From: Eubacteriaceae bacterium
Lineage (GTDB): Bacteria > Bacillota > Clostridia > Oscillospirales > Acutalibacteraceae
Assembly (NCBI GenBank): GCA_021770095.1
Contig: JAETRQ010000001.1
Span: forward strand, 186,001-250,000
Length of the DNA: 64,000 nt
Direction of reading: 5' to 3'
Part shown: piece after piece, positions 48,375-57,299 of the stretch
Numbering within the stretch: the first letter of the stretch is position 1
Layout: each line of letters begins with the position of its first letter
Translations under genes and position numbers: made by a program
Notes under the pieces: generated by a model
Database searches by the model: none
The model's input: the letters and a program-made list of their open reading frames with translations, nothing else
What the model was told of the DNA's origin: nothing

Positions 48375-48467
48375 AATAAAAACCTCCTTAAACTGCTTAT
48401 TCGCTTTGATACCTGTATTATATCCGGAAGAGTTAAAAAAGCAGTTAAGAAAAGAGTTAAGAATTCA

Positions 48468-49175
48468 TTAAGATTTATTTATTGTCTGCTCATTACCTAA
48501 TGATTCTTCTTTCATTTTAAATCCGATTCCCCAGACTGATTCGATATAGTTTTTACCGCTGACTTCTTTAAGTTTCTTTCTTAGATTACTGATATGGACT
48601 TTTAATGAACTTTCAACACAATCAGGTGTATCGGCACTTATTCGGTCAAGCATAACTGATTTTGTTATCACCTGTGATGGATTTTCCATAAGAAGTTTAA
48701 GAATAGCATACTCTGTTTTCGTGAGTTTAACACATGTATCCTTTATAAACACTTTGTAAAGCCTTTTATCAAGAACAATATCATGAAATACAAGTTTATC
48801 ACCGACTGATGAATATGCAGATTTTCGAAACTGCACGGCAATCCGTGCAAGCAGTTCTTTCGTATCAAAAGGTTTTGTAATATAATCCGCAGCACCGCTC
48901 ATAAGAAGATTCACTTTGTCATCCACACCGACTTTGGCACTGACAACAATAACGGGTATGTCTTTCATCTTCGGCAATATCTCTTCTCCGTTAAGTCCGG
49001 GCAACATCAAATCAAGAAGAATAAGATCAGGTCTATCAGAGGATAAAATAAGCAATGCCTCTGTTCCCGAATAAGCACGCATGGTACTGTATCCTTCTTT
49101 TTGAAGTATTTCTTCAACCATATTGCCAATACTCAAATCGTCGTCAATAATCAGTATATTTTTGATTGCAATCAC
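48468..49175 (-). CDS. OmpR/PhoB-family response regulator
   Basis: A 235-residue DNA-binding regulator with receiver domain (acidic pair at 11-13, phospho-acceptor D55 in LILLDLMLPG, Lys in VVSAK) and a winged helix C-terminus (LTKTEYAILKLLMENPSQVI, ESSLKVHISNLRKKLKEV). It should respond to the kinase at the far end of the operon. The start is unclear: the GTG at 49175 directly abuts the GGAAG sequence, while the codon ideally placed behind GGAAG is ATC (49164-49166), which matches where the family usually begins (KNILIIDDD). A direct repeat AATTTAAA lies upstream (49191-49210). Confidence 0.9.
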   Translation of the reverse strand: MIAIKNILIIDDDLSIGNMVEEILQKEGYSTMRAYSGTEALLILSSDRPDLILLDLMLPGLNGEEILPKMKDIPVIVVSAKVGVDDKVNLLMSGAADYITKPFDTKELLARIAVQFRKSAYSSVGDKLVFHDIVLDKRLYKVFIKDTCVKLTKTEYAILKLLMENPSQVITKSVMLDRISADTPDCVESSLKVHISNLRKKLKEVSGKNYIESVWGIGFKMKEESLGNEQTINKS

Positions 49176-49190
49176 TTCCGTTCAAATATG

Positions 49191-49210
49191 AATTTAAATA
49201 TCAATTTAAA
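49191..49210. promoter_or_regulatory. Direct repeat upstream of the response regulator gene
   Basis: AATTTAAA occurs at 49191-49198 and again at 49203-49210, a 12-base period. Tandem sites with 10-12 base spacing are the usual target form of OmpR/PhoB proteins, so this may be the regulator's own site. The sequence is AT-only, so chance is possible. Confidence 0.4.
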
Positions 49211-49381
49211 CTACATTACTATTTTTGTTTATAAAAAAGAATAGCACAACTTAAAATTTTTGTAAATATTATGACAAACACAAACCACACTGAACGGACA
49301 TTATTTACCATATCTTAACTTTTTCTTTGGTATGGCTTTGAAATAATATGTTTTAATATCCACAAAGAAGGAGTGAATCAA

Positions 49382-50212
49382 ATGAAAAAGAAATATAAAG
49401 CATTTATTATTGTTATCGTTCTAATACTTATAACAACAGTTGTATCCGTCGTAAATCAAAAAAGCACTGCAAATATAAGAGTGCATGATTTTTACTCTCT
49501 TGCATCATATGATTGTGATGAAAATTCTTTTGATAAATTCCGTAAAGACAGTTATAACTGGTATAAATCAATTGAGAATGAAGATGGTGTCTATTTAATA
49601 AACACAGCCCATTATGCGAAAAAAGTATTAAAAATATGGGAAAAGGAAGAGGTTTACAAGTCCGTACCGAAAAATGCATTTTGGTATTTTGCTGCATCAC
49701 CGTCATACCTGAATACGATTGGCATAAATATTGAGGACGCATATCTTAAACAGGCCGAAAACGGTGTAAGATTATATATGATACCTGATACATTCAGCAA
49801 AGAAGAAATGGAAGCAATGACCGATTTCCTTAAAGAAGATGCTCTCAAAAGCGTAGAGCAAAGCAGTATTAAAACCGCGTTCACGGATAATCAGAAAATA
49901 AAAATAATTACCTATACACCAAAAGATGATTATTTCACCTGGCCGTCAGAAAAAGGACAACCGTTGACCGACCAAGCACCTGTTATATATGTCTGCACAA
50001 GCGAGAATATGAAATATTATGAAAATGAAAGCCTTACAGCAACAGGTATTAACAGTTATATAAAATTTAAAAATAAAGAAACTATGGCAAAATACAGCAA
50101 TGATACGATAATTGAAAAATACCAACTTAATTTTACACCATCGAGTGATATATATAATGCTGCACACGAAAGCAAAATGGTCAGTTCCAATGTCAAAAAA
50201 GTATTTGCATAA
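49382..50212 (+). CDS. Membrane-anchored extracellular protein next to the antimicrobial module
   Basis: A 276-residue protein with one N-terminal membrane helix (~6-25) and the rest outside. It has no catalytic motif I recognise. Blocks such as FWYFAASPSYLNTIGINIED and GVRLYMIPDTFSKEEMEAM resemble the extracytoplasmic part of the bacteriocin-associated membrane protein family (DUF1430), which normally is over 600 residues with a permease-like half; here only the outside part is present. AAGGAG lies eight bases before the ATG at 49382 (the frame begins at GTG 49373). It is divergent from the response regulator-ABC-kinase operon, so it may be a target of that regulator. Function unknown. Confidence 0.6.
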   Translation: MKKKYKAFIIVIVLILITTVVSVVNQKSTANIRVHDFYSLASYDCDENSFDKFRKDSYNWYKSIENEDGVYLINTAHYAKKVLKIWEKEEVYKSVPKNAFWYFAASPSYLNTIGINIEDAYLKQAENGVRLYMIPDTFSKEEMEAMTDFLKEDALKSVEQSSIKTAFTDNQKIKIITYTPKDDYFTWPSEKGQPLTDQAPVIYVCTSENMKYYENESLTATGINSYIKFKNKETMAKYSNDTIIEKYQLNFTPSSDIYNAAHESKMVSSNVKKVFA

Positions 50213-50239
50213 AAAAGCAGGGATTAACCCTGCTTTTTT
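50211..50239 (+). terminator. Terminator of the extracellular protein gene
   Basis: AAAAAAGCAGGG (50211-50222) pairs with CCCTGCTTTTTT (50228-50239) across ATTAA, immediately after the stop codon. Confidence 0.85.
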
Positions 50240-50297
50240 TATATATTTAGATTCATTTTTCCGGAAAAGTATTTACGGTTTTCGTTATATTAAAAAC

Positions 50298-51290
50298 TTA
50301 CTTGTTAAAGCATACTGCATAGCCATCAAAAGAGGCAGCATAAATCTTATCTTTCGTTACACATACTTCACCTAAAACTGCAGAACCAACAGAATACTTT
50401 TTCAGTAAGTCTCCTGTATGAATATCAACAGTATAAATACAACCGTCATTCGCTCCGAATATCAGAGTATCACCATCCAATACAGGTGATGACTCAACTG
50501 TTTTCGAGTCTTTGTTTTCACAATTAAATTTGCAATCTGTAAAATTCTGTGCAAGCTTGTTGTATATTTCCGGAATATCCACAGGATTTGTAAATGCCGT
50601 ATCTTCCATAGTGTTAAAATCGCCAACTGAAAAAACAGGACAATTATATTCATCGGCTATACTGTTTACAAATTCAATCAACTCATCTGCCTGACTGTGC
50701 ATAACTGCAGTAAGTTCTTCTTCGCGGCTTTCACGAAGCAAATCAAAATGCGTATTTGTCACTGCAAACTGCTTCCCTGTTGCTTTAACTTCAAACACTG
50801 CCCACACAACACGCCTGAGCCTTGGATTGTCTTTTTCTTTGTATGCAAAGTTACCGTTTTCAACAACATCAAGTGTATCGGCATTATAAAGCATTGCCGT
50901 CATTCTTACAAATGCACCCGTTGTAAACGGATAAAGCATTTTATAACCCTCAGGCAGATTGTTATTGACACAGCAGTACCATTCATCGCACAGTTCCTGA
51001 ATCCCCACAACATCAGGCTTATAACTGTTAAGAATTTCAACATACTGCTTAGCACGCGGCTTTGCCGGAAGTCCGCCCCAGCTTTCGTAATGCACAAGCA
51101 GGTTTGAGGACATAATTCTCACATCGGCAGTATTATCAAACACATCTGAAGACAATTTTTCTTCAAACCCATCCGGCAGGCTGACCTTTTTCAGATTCCC
51201 CCTTGCTGAAAACACTGACAAGGGGACAATCGTTACAATCAGACCAAAACAAACAACCGCAATAATAACTGTTTTTAAAGTTTTACTCAT
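50298..51290 (-). CDS. EEP-family phosphoesterase fused to a beta-propeller fragment (probable chimera)
   Basis: A 330-residue protein with an N-terminal membrane anchor (~8-28). Residues ~55-255 are an endonuclease/exonuclease/phosphatase domain: MSSNLLVHYE, VVGIQELCD, NTHFDL (H181), VGDFNTMED (223-229). The domain then stops about 60-80 residues early: the final Asp and His motifs (IDHIF, SDHxP) are absent. From ~266 on the sequence is two PQQ-like beta-propeller blades (LDGDTLIFGANDGCIYTVDI, TKDKIYAASFDGYAV). The join near residue 262 (about base 50504) suggests a deletion that joined two genes. The enzyme is predicted inactive. It is last in a glycan operon. Confidence 0.75.
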   Translation of the reverse strand: MSKTLKTVIIAVVCFGLIVTIVPLSVFSARGNLKKVSLPDGFEEKLSSDVFDNTADVRIMSSNLLVHYESWGGLPAKPRAKQYVEILNSYKPDVVGIQELCDEWYCCVNNNLPEGYKMLYPFTTGAFVRMTAMLYNADTLDVVENGNFAYKEKDNPRLRRVVWAVFEVKATGKQFAVTNTHFDLLRESREEELTAVMHSQADELIEFVNSIADEYNCPVFSVGDFNTMEDTAFTNPVDIPEIYNKLAQNFTDCKFNCENKDSKTVESSPVLDGDTLIFGANDGCIYTVDIHTGDLLKKYSVGSAVLGEVCVTKDKIYAASFDGYAVCFNK

Positions 51291-51305
51291 TGGTTCTCCT
51301 CGTGA

Positions 51306-52349
51306 TTAGTTAGCACCGTCAAGTTCGCCTGCAAATGCATCATCCGGCTGAATGAACTGCTCGTAATTCTCGTTCTGCCATACTTTAACATAATCAATAA
51401 GGAAATCATCATTATCTGTATTATCGTGACTGAATTGTCCTATTTTCTGACCATGAGGTCCCCAGCCGTCACCGGCATCAATTTCCACTGTCAGACGCAA
51501 GAATTCTTTCACCTTGGATACCTCACCGCTGTCAGAAGCCCATGTGGCTTTGCCGTCAATATAAAAAACATAATAGTCAGGCGTCCATTTGAGAGCATAG
51601 GTATGATAACCATCATACAAATCCTGTTCAAGCGAACCTATATACGCATCGGATTTTCCGTCTTTGCCGTATCCGTCCCATAAAAGAGCGTGACCCATCT
51701 TTGAAGTTTTACTTTTAATAAAAGCACTTTCAAAGACATCTATCTCCGTACCGTCCTGTCCTTCATTGCCCACTTTACGCTGGTTTGAAGACTGAAGCCA
51801 AAATGCTGACCAAAGCCCTTCTGATTTCGGAAGTTTTGCTTTGCACTCAAAATACCCGAATGCCTGAGAAAACAACATTGTATCTGCAGTACCTTTGTTA
51901 TCATTATTATCTCCTGCAATCAGTCTGGTTTCAATACCGCTTGTGAATCTTCCGTTTGCAGGACAATCACCGCTGCATTTATGATTATCTTCATATCGGG
52001 AATGTATTATGGCATTGGAATCTTTAACTTCTACCATTTCAGGACACCACCAGCAAGCCTGTTCGGGTTTGTTTTTATTATTACTTTCCCAGCGAATGGC
52101 ATGCGGTGATGTAGTCCAAATTTCTTTATTGCCGTCATATCTGTCACCGAAAGTGATATTTTCGTTCAGTTGTGTTCCGTCAAAATCATCTTCAAACACA
52201 AGATACCAACCATCCTCATTCAACACCGGCACAGACAAATCATATCCTTTTTCTGTCCAACTGCTGTCTTCTTTTTTACTGCATCCAAAAAAAGAGACAA
52301 TACATACAGTCAATACTGCAGCTGTTAAAATACAAATAAATTTTTTCAT
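51306..52349 (-). CDS. Secreted GH16 lipoprotein (beta-glucanase/laminarinase-like)
   Basis: GH16 endo-beta-glucanase-type enzyme, 347 residues. Lipobox SFFGC with Cys23 as anchor. Catalytic motif ExDxxE is GTEIDVFES with E202, D204 and E207. Other family text: FEDDFDG near the start, GYFECKAKLPKSEGLWSAFW before the motif, and FLIDYVKVWQ at the end. The family also includes agarases, carrageenases and keratan/galactan-active enzymes. AAGGGG before the ATG at 52349 decides the start; the open frame begins 15 codons earlier inside the upstream gene's end. It lies in an operon with a phosphoesterase and a GH123-like protein; beta-glucan, mucin galactan or teichoic polymers are all conceivable. 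Confidence 0.88.
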   Translation of the reverse strand: MKKFICILTAAVLTVCIVSFFGCSKKEDSSWTEKGYDLSVPVLNEDGWYLVFEDDFDGTQLNENITFGDRYDGNKEIWTTSPHAIRWESNNKNKPEQACWWCPEMVEVKDSNAIIHSRYEDNHKCSGDCPANGRFTSGIETRLIAGDNNDNKGTADTMLFSQAFGYFECKAKLPKSEGLWSAFWLQSSNQRKVGNEGQDGTEIDVFESAFIKSKTSKMGHALLWDGYGKDGKSDAYIGSLEQDLYDGYHTYALKWTPDYYVFYIDGKATWASDSGEVSKVKEFLRLTVEIDAGDGWGPHGQKIGQFSHDNTDNDDFLIDYVKVWQNENYEQFIQPDDAFAGELDGAN

Positions 52350-52381
52350 TATAATCCCCTTTACTTTATCTGCCGTTTTAA

Positions 52382-53857
52382 CTACAGTTCGCATACAACA
52401 CTGTTACTCTCCGCTCCCCATGAATCAATTGCTGTTATCACAACATATTTCACATTTGAAGGGAGATTTGACGGCAATCTCAACTGTGTTGTTTCAGACA
52501 TATTGCCAAGTCCCAGCACATAATCGCTGAAATATAATAAACTTGAAATTTTCTTTGATGCACCCATATCATATTTTTTATTATCAAAACTGATTTTGTC
52601 CCCATTTTTGTCATAGTGAACAATATGATTGTCATAATCCATTTCATCAAATTCGACAGGATTTTGATTATCGTCAAGGAAGTCCAATCTGTATGAATGA
52701 ACAAAATCATCATCTGTTCCTGACTTAAAAACAATCGTCGTCTGCTCATTGTCATTCACATCTGTTATTTTTCGTAAAGTTACTTGCAAATTGCTGTCAA
52801 GTTTCGGTGCCTGATTGGATTCTTTTCTTTGGTCAGTGTATTCACTTAAAGAGGACTCACTGCCGAACGGAGCATGAATCACCCATGGTTCTTTCAGGAT
52901 ATTTCCTGTATTTGCCTCAAGCCTGTTGACAGTTACTTTTTCCTCATCAATCTCCATATACAAACATGCAGGCAGCAACTGGGCTATCTCATATCCGTAA
53001 GCATCTTTTGGTATACTGCCGTTAAATTTGCCTTCCTCAAGTTCAATATAGTCAAGGCTTTGTGTAGTGAATGCAGTAAAAGTATCCTGCCATATGGAAC
53101 GCTCATCAATCAGGGAAAAATGAGAGTGACCCGAAATAGATATTACCTGACTGTAATCTTTCAGAACATCTGTAATATCATCATTTCCCCATTCGTCCGA
53201 GCCATAAACTGTTCCTGACGGATTCAGATGAGAAATAACAAAAACAGGTTTATCCGGATTATCTGCAACAGCAATATCAAGTTCTTTCCTAATCCACTCT
53301 TTGTTGGTATAGGATTTATCATAGGAGCCGTTTGATGAACTCCAGCAAATAAAGTGATAACCATTAATTACTTTATGGCTGTAAGGATATTCACCTGTAT
53401 ATTTTGTAAATCGTTTTTGCAATTTAGCAGGAGAAGGAATTTCAAAACTGCTGAAAAAATCCGTAAGCCAATAATCATGATTACCCATAATGTAAATCGG
53501 AATAGGATGTTCATCACTGCCGATAACCTTATCATAAATTTCCTTATATGCTGCCCAGGCACTTTTTGTTGATACATCCGTAAAATCGCCGCCGATGATC
53601 AGAGCATCCATGCCTTTATTTTTAAGCATAGTAAGTGTCTTTTCAAATGACTGATACTGATGCGTTGTATTGTCTGCACCATCCGGCATCTGCAAGTCAC
53701 TTATGATTGCCACTTTCAGCGGTTCACCATTTGTTTCAACCGTATATGAACGCATATCATCTGTTGTTTTTGCATATCCGAAATGAATGCCTGCCGCTGC
53801 TCCTATAATTCCAATCACAGATATAGACGATATTAATATTTTTGATAATTTATTCAT
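52382..53857 (-). CDS. Exported calcineurin-like metallophosphoesterase
   Basis: A 491-residue phosphoesterase with an N-terminal hydrophobic segment (~8-28) that exports or anchors it. Metal motifs: SDLQMPDG near 53 (the usual D-x-H is D-x-Q), GGDFTD near 88, GNHDYW near 124, ISHLNPSG near 208 and SGHSHFS near 242. The C-terminal ~170 residues have no recognised domain and look beta-rich. Second from the start of the operon GH123-like-phosphoesterase-GH16-EEP protein. The pairing with glycosidases suggests a phosphate-bearing polymer as target, but nothing in the sequence proves it. Confidence 0.83.
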   Translation of the reverse strand: MNKLSKILISSISVIGIIGAAAGIHFGYAKTTDDMRSYTVETNGEPLKVAIISDLQMPDGADNTTHQYQSFEKTLTMLKNKGMDALIIGGDFTDVSTKSAWAAYKEIYDKVIGSDEHPIPIYIMGNHDYWLTDFFSSFEIPSPAKLQKRFTKYTGEYPYSHKVINGYHFICWSSSNGSYDKSYTNKEWIRKELDIAVADNPDKPVFVISHLNPSGTVYGSDEWGNDDITDVLKDYSQVISISGHSHFSLIDERSIWQDTFTAFTTQSLDYIELEEGKFNGSIPKDAYGYEIAQLLPACLYMEIDEEKVTVNRLEANTGNILKEPWVIHAPFGSESSLSEYTDQRKESNQAPKLDSNLQVTLRKITDVNDNEQTTIVFKSGTDDDFVHSYRLDFLDDNQNPVEFDEMDYDNHIVHYDKNGDKISFDNKKYDMGASKKISSLLYFSDYVLGLGNMSETTQLRLPSNLPSNVKYVVITAIDSWGAESNSVVCEL

Positions 53858-53891
53858 AACATTTTATCCTTTCGCATGAATACGCAAACCA

Positions 53892-56303
53892 TTATTTTTC
53901 AAGTTTAATGATAATACCTTTTCGTTTTCTTAATCTGAAACATTTATCTGTACTGTGTATTTTCCTTTCTTTTTTACCAAATCGAATTTCAACGGAATTT
54001 GATGGGTAAAAGCCAAGCAAATCATAATGAATGTTAAGATTAAATTTCTCAGTATTATCCGAAAAATTATACAAGCATACAAGTGCTGAATTTTCTTTAA
54101 GATATACAGTGGACAAGACATTGGGATTATCTGTACTGACAGGATTTTGACTGTGCCAGTATCCGAGCATATTGCTGTCTGTAATACCGAAATCATCCCA
54201 TATTTTATACATATGCACAGCATTTTTATAATTCCAGCCATAGCGGTTGTTCATCCCGTAAATCATACCTGCATATAAATCACCGCCGCCCTCAAGCATC
54301 TGACCTGTTACGCCGTATGGTATTCCGCTGACCTCAGCAAGCATATATTCAGGAGAATACTTTTTATAAAAAAATCCTTCACCCAACCATACACTGTCAA
54401 GAAACGGAATGATTTCAGTATATAAATTCATACAGCTGACATCACCTGCACGCACTTCTTCGTGATTCCACATATGCATATTGATAAGACCGTCTGTTTT
54501 TTGAAGAACCTTTTTCGCTCTTTCAAGTGTGGTCCGGTCAAGCGATGTATCATCAATATAAATTCCTTTAATCCCTATATTCTCAACCAGCCAGTTCAGA
54601 CCTTCAACATAATAATTATCAAGTCTTGTGTCAGGTCTGACTATAAAAGAAATATCATGGTCATTTTTATACTTACCATGCTTATATTTAACAAACCAAC
54701 CCGGAATTATATCTTCACCGAAATTATCAATAAGCCACTGCGGTTTTTCTTTTTGCCACGAATGGCTGACGCCTTTTTTACGCAAAATAATTTCATTACC
54801 GAGAGCCTTATAAACAAAGGTCTCTGCCATATGATTGCTGTGTTCACGCTCGGTATAATATAACTTGATACCAATTCCTTTTTCCTTTGCATAGTTGACA
54901 GCATTTTTCAATCTGTCCACCTCATAAAAAGGATAGTTGATAAACGGCATAATCATATTGCCCTGATGAAAAATCACATGCGTCAGTTTGTTTTTTTCGG
55001 CAACATCAATTTCCTTTATTTCGTCTTTCAGTTTGCTGTTATGACAATATCTTACTGAAAATGCTTTTTGATAATCAATCGGCTTTAACGGAGTGATATG
55101 CAAATCAAATGCAAAAGTTCTTGTTTCATTTTGTTTAAATTCAAATTCATCCGTATAAGCACTGATATGTACACAATCATCAGTTTTGCTGACTTTTATT
55201 CCACCTCTGCCATGATTATCCCATGTTTCGACAGGTGTAACAAGAGGAAGATTTTTATAAAAAATATTGATAAGCGGTCTGACATAATTCTCAGCCTTTA
55301 ATTTTAATCGCATACCGCAATTCACACAGCCGATAAACAAACTGTCCTGATGCTTTTGATTATCCCATTTAAAATCCAGATCTTCCGCCTGTGACGCACG
55401 ATGACCTAACCCATGCATAAGTGTAGAACAAGACGGAGAAATATAAAAATCGAGTGAAACATTTTTGGTATTAAAATCCTTTTTAGGGGTTATCTTCAAT
55501 GAATATTCCATCAATCCCTCATACCTGAGTACGGATGAAATTTCAGCAATATAATCATCATTTTCACTTTTTGTCAAGCATTCAATACGGTTATTAAATA
55601 TATTTTTATCTGTTGTACCTGCTGGAACTGACTTTCCGCCAATCAGGAACTCTGACGGTTTATAAAAAAGATTTTTTTGTATCTCATCTTCAATCTGAAT
55701 GGATTCACTGAATTTTGATGAAACACACAACGGTAACCCATTATCGGCAATTGTAATATCTCTGCCGAGGATTGACATGGTATTTCCATTAAGCTGTGGC
55801 GATATATACGGCTTTACTATCGTTTCATCAATACACAAATCGGAATTCAGCCAATGAATACGTGATAATCGCCACAAATCGTTGTAGCCATAATTTTCAA
55901 CATAATCGGATGTGATATGAAACAGAATATCAAAGGTATATTCCTCACGTTCGGTGCGAATGGTTAATGTGCATTCTTCTTTTCTTTCACCGAGTTTATC
56001 CGCCTTTGCTGTAAAAAACAATGGCTGAATCATATTGCTTTTTAAACTTACAGGAACAAAGGATAATTTACCGAACTTGTCTTTTATTTCGGTATTAATA
56101 CAATTCATTTCAATATTGCCTTTTGCGTTGATTGATTGAATAGTATCATCTGAATTTGACAAAGCAGCAATCTGAAAAACAAATATCTCATTTTCAGACA
56201 TATACAAATCAATACAATCCTGTATTCTTCGGTCACTATTCAGTATCGTTAAATCGTCAAAATGAATAATCTTATCAGTTCTGTCAAACAAATATAAATC
56301 CAT
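53892..56303 (-). CDS. Large glycoside-hydrolase-like protein, GH123/DUF6067-like
   Basis: An 803-residue protein without signal peptide. From about residue 450 a TIM-barrel can be read: THVIFHQGNMIMPFINYPFY, KGIGIKLYYTEREHSNHMAE, then GIKGIYIDDTSLDRTTLERA near 590, where the paired Asp could be catalytic, then NPVSTDNP and a beta domain. The N-terminal half is beta-rich (DLWRLSRIHWLNSDLCIDET), which resembles the N-terminal domain of GH123-type beta-N-acetylgalactosaminidases (DUF6067). I recognise the fold but not the exact family. GAGG before the ATG at 56303 sets the start (frame begins 5 codons earlier). First gene of the operon, divergent from an AraC gene. Confidence 0.6.
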   Translation of the reverse strand: MDLYLFDRTDKIIHFDDLTILNSDRRIQDCIDLYMSENEIFVFQIAALSNSDDTIQSINAKGNIEMNCINTEIKDKFGKLSFVPVSLKSNMIQPLFFTAKADKLGERKEECTLTIRTEREEYTFDILFHITSDYVENYGYNDLWRLSRIHWLNSDLCIDETIVKPYISPQLNGNTMSILGRDITIADNGLPLCVSSKFSESIQIEDEIQKNLFYKPSEFLIGGKSVPAGTTDKNIFNNRIECLTKSENDDYIAEISSVLRYEGLMEYSLKITPKKDFNTKNVSLDFYISPSCSTLMHGLGHRASQAEDLDFKWDNQKHQDSLFIGCVNCGMRLKLKAENYVRPLINIFYKNLPLVTPVETWDNHGRGGIKVSKTDDCVHISAYTDEFEFKQNETRTFAFDLHITPLKPIDYQKAFSVRYCHNSKLKDEIKEIDVAEKNKLTHVIFHQGNMIMPFINYPFYEVDRLKNAVNYAKEKGIGIKLYYTEREHSNHMAETFVYKALGNEIILRKKGVSHSWQKEKPQWLIDNFGEDIIPGWFVKYKHGKYKNDHDISFIVRPDTRLDNYYVEGLNWLVENIGIKGIYIDDTSLDRTTLERAKKVLQKTDGLINMHMWNHEEVRAGDVSCMNLYTEIIPFLDSVWLGEGFFYKKYSPEYMLAEVSGIPYGVTGQMLEGGGDLYAGMIYGMNNRYGWNYKNAVHMYKIWDDFGITDSNMLGYWHSQNPVSTDNPNVLSTVYLKENSALVCLYNFSDNTEKFNLNIHYDLLGFYPSNSVEIRFGKKERKIHSTDKCFRLRKRKGIIIKLEK

Positions 56304-56348
56304 AAAACGCCTCTTCATTTATTCAATATAATTATATTACATACCATC

Positions 56349-56377
56349 TTGTAAATAAATCCAAAATACAGTATAAT
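56349..56377 (+). promoter_or_regulatory. Promoter of the AraC regulator gene at 56410
   Basis: TTGTAA (56349-56354), 17-base spacer, TATAAT (56372-56377). The gap to the divergent GH123-like gene is short (106 bases), so regulator binding here could affect both genes. Confidence 0.7.
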
Positions 56378-56409
56378 AAATACAAAAATCGGAAGTCGCG
56401 GTGTTTTTT

Positions 56410-57282
56410 ATGTATCAAAGTGATTCTTTTTATATAAGTGATTACAGCAATTCAAAAATATTTTCACCCAGAGTAAACAGTGTTTTCAAAATACTTGCAG
56501 ACAAAAGTTATTACCATCAATGTTCTGACGAGGAAAAACAAAGTCATCCCAAAGAAACAATTTCATTTGTCAGATGCACTGAAGGACAAGGTAAAATACG
56601 CTTGCATGATATGACATTTACATTAAAGAAAGAGGAATGTATATTCATCAAATTTCATGACATTAAAGAATACAAATCACTTTCAAATGTCTGGGGATAC
56701 AGATGGGTTAATTTTACTTCTGATTATACTACGCCTGAGTTTGAACTTAACAAAATATATAATATCCCTTTCAACGAAAAAGAGGATGAAGCATTCCATA
56801 TTTTTCTTTCAGTAGGTCAAAACAATCTAAAAAATAAGAGTTATATATGCTCCCTGTTTTTAAACTATTTTTACAGCATTATGTTTGAAGAAGAATTCGA
56901 AGAAAATAACTTGTTATCTAATTCAAACAAACGATTAATTGATGAAATGTGTTCATATATGCAGCAAAAAATTTATTCAAAAGTATCTGTCGACGAGATT
57001 GCACGATTCTTTACAATATCCCCAAGACGTCTGCACCAAATATTCACATCGGAGATTGGTATTGCACCAAAAAAATATATTTTAAAAAAGAAAATGGAGG
57101 AAGGATATAAACTTCTTGTACAGACATCAACACCAATTAACAAAATTGCCGATATGCTTTGTTTCAGTTCTGCATATCATTTTACAAACGAATTTAAAAA
57201 GTTTTTCGGCACATCACCAAGTGCAGTAAGAAAAATGGAACAGGATTATGAAAATAATCATAAAAAAATTCAGGCAGGATGA
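56410..57282 (+). CDS. AraC-family transcriptional regulator
   Basis: A 290-residue regulator with a cupin-like sensor (~1-170: FTLKKEECIFIKFHDIKEYK) and a complete AraC domain with two helix-turn-helices: KVSVDEIARFFTISPRRLHQ, IFTSEIGIAPKKYILKKKME and TPINKIADMLCFSSAYHFTN, EFKKFFGTSPSAVRK. It is divergent from the glycan operon ending at 56303, the usual layout for the activator of such a locus. The start could be the ATG at 56410 (CGGTG six bases before) or the GTG at 56401 (GGAAG before); both are plausible. Convergent with the GH29 gene across a shared terminator. Confidence 0.9.
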   Translation: MYQSDSFYISDYSNSKIFSPRVNSVFKILADKSYYHQCSDEEKQSHPKETISFVRCTEGQGKIRLHDMTFTLKKEECIFIKFHDIKEYKSLSNVWGYRWVNFTSDYTTPEFELNKIYNIPFNEKEDEAFHIFLSVGQNNLKNKSYICSLFLNYFYSIMFEEEFEENNLLSNSNKRLIDEMCSYMQQKIYSKVSVDEIARFFTISPRRLHQIFTSEIGIAPKKYILKKKMEEGYKLLVQTSTPINKIADMLCFSSAYHFTNEFKKFFGTSPSAVRKMEQDYENNHKKIQAG

Positions 57283-57299
57283 ATTCTGCCTGAATTTTT
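57264..57299. terminator. Bidirectional terminator, AraC / GH29 genes
   Basis: AAAAATTCAGGCAG pairs with CTGCCTGAATTTTT across 57264-57299, with A and T tracts on both sides. Confidence 0.85.
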
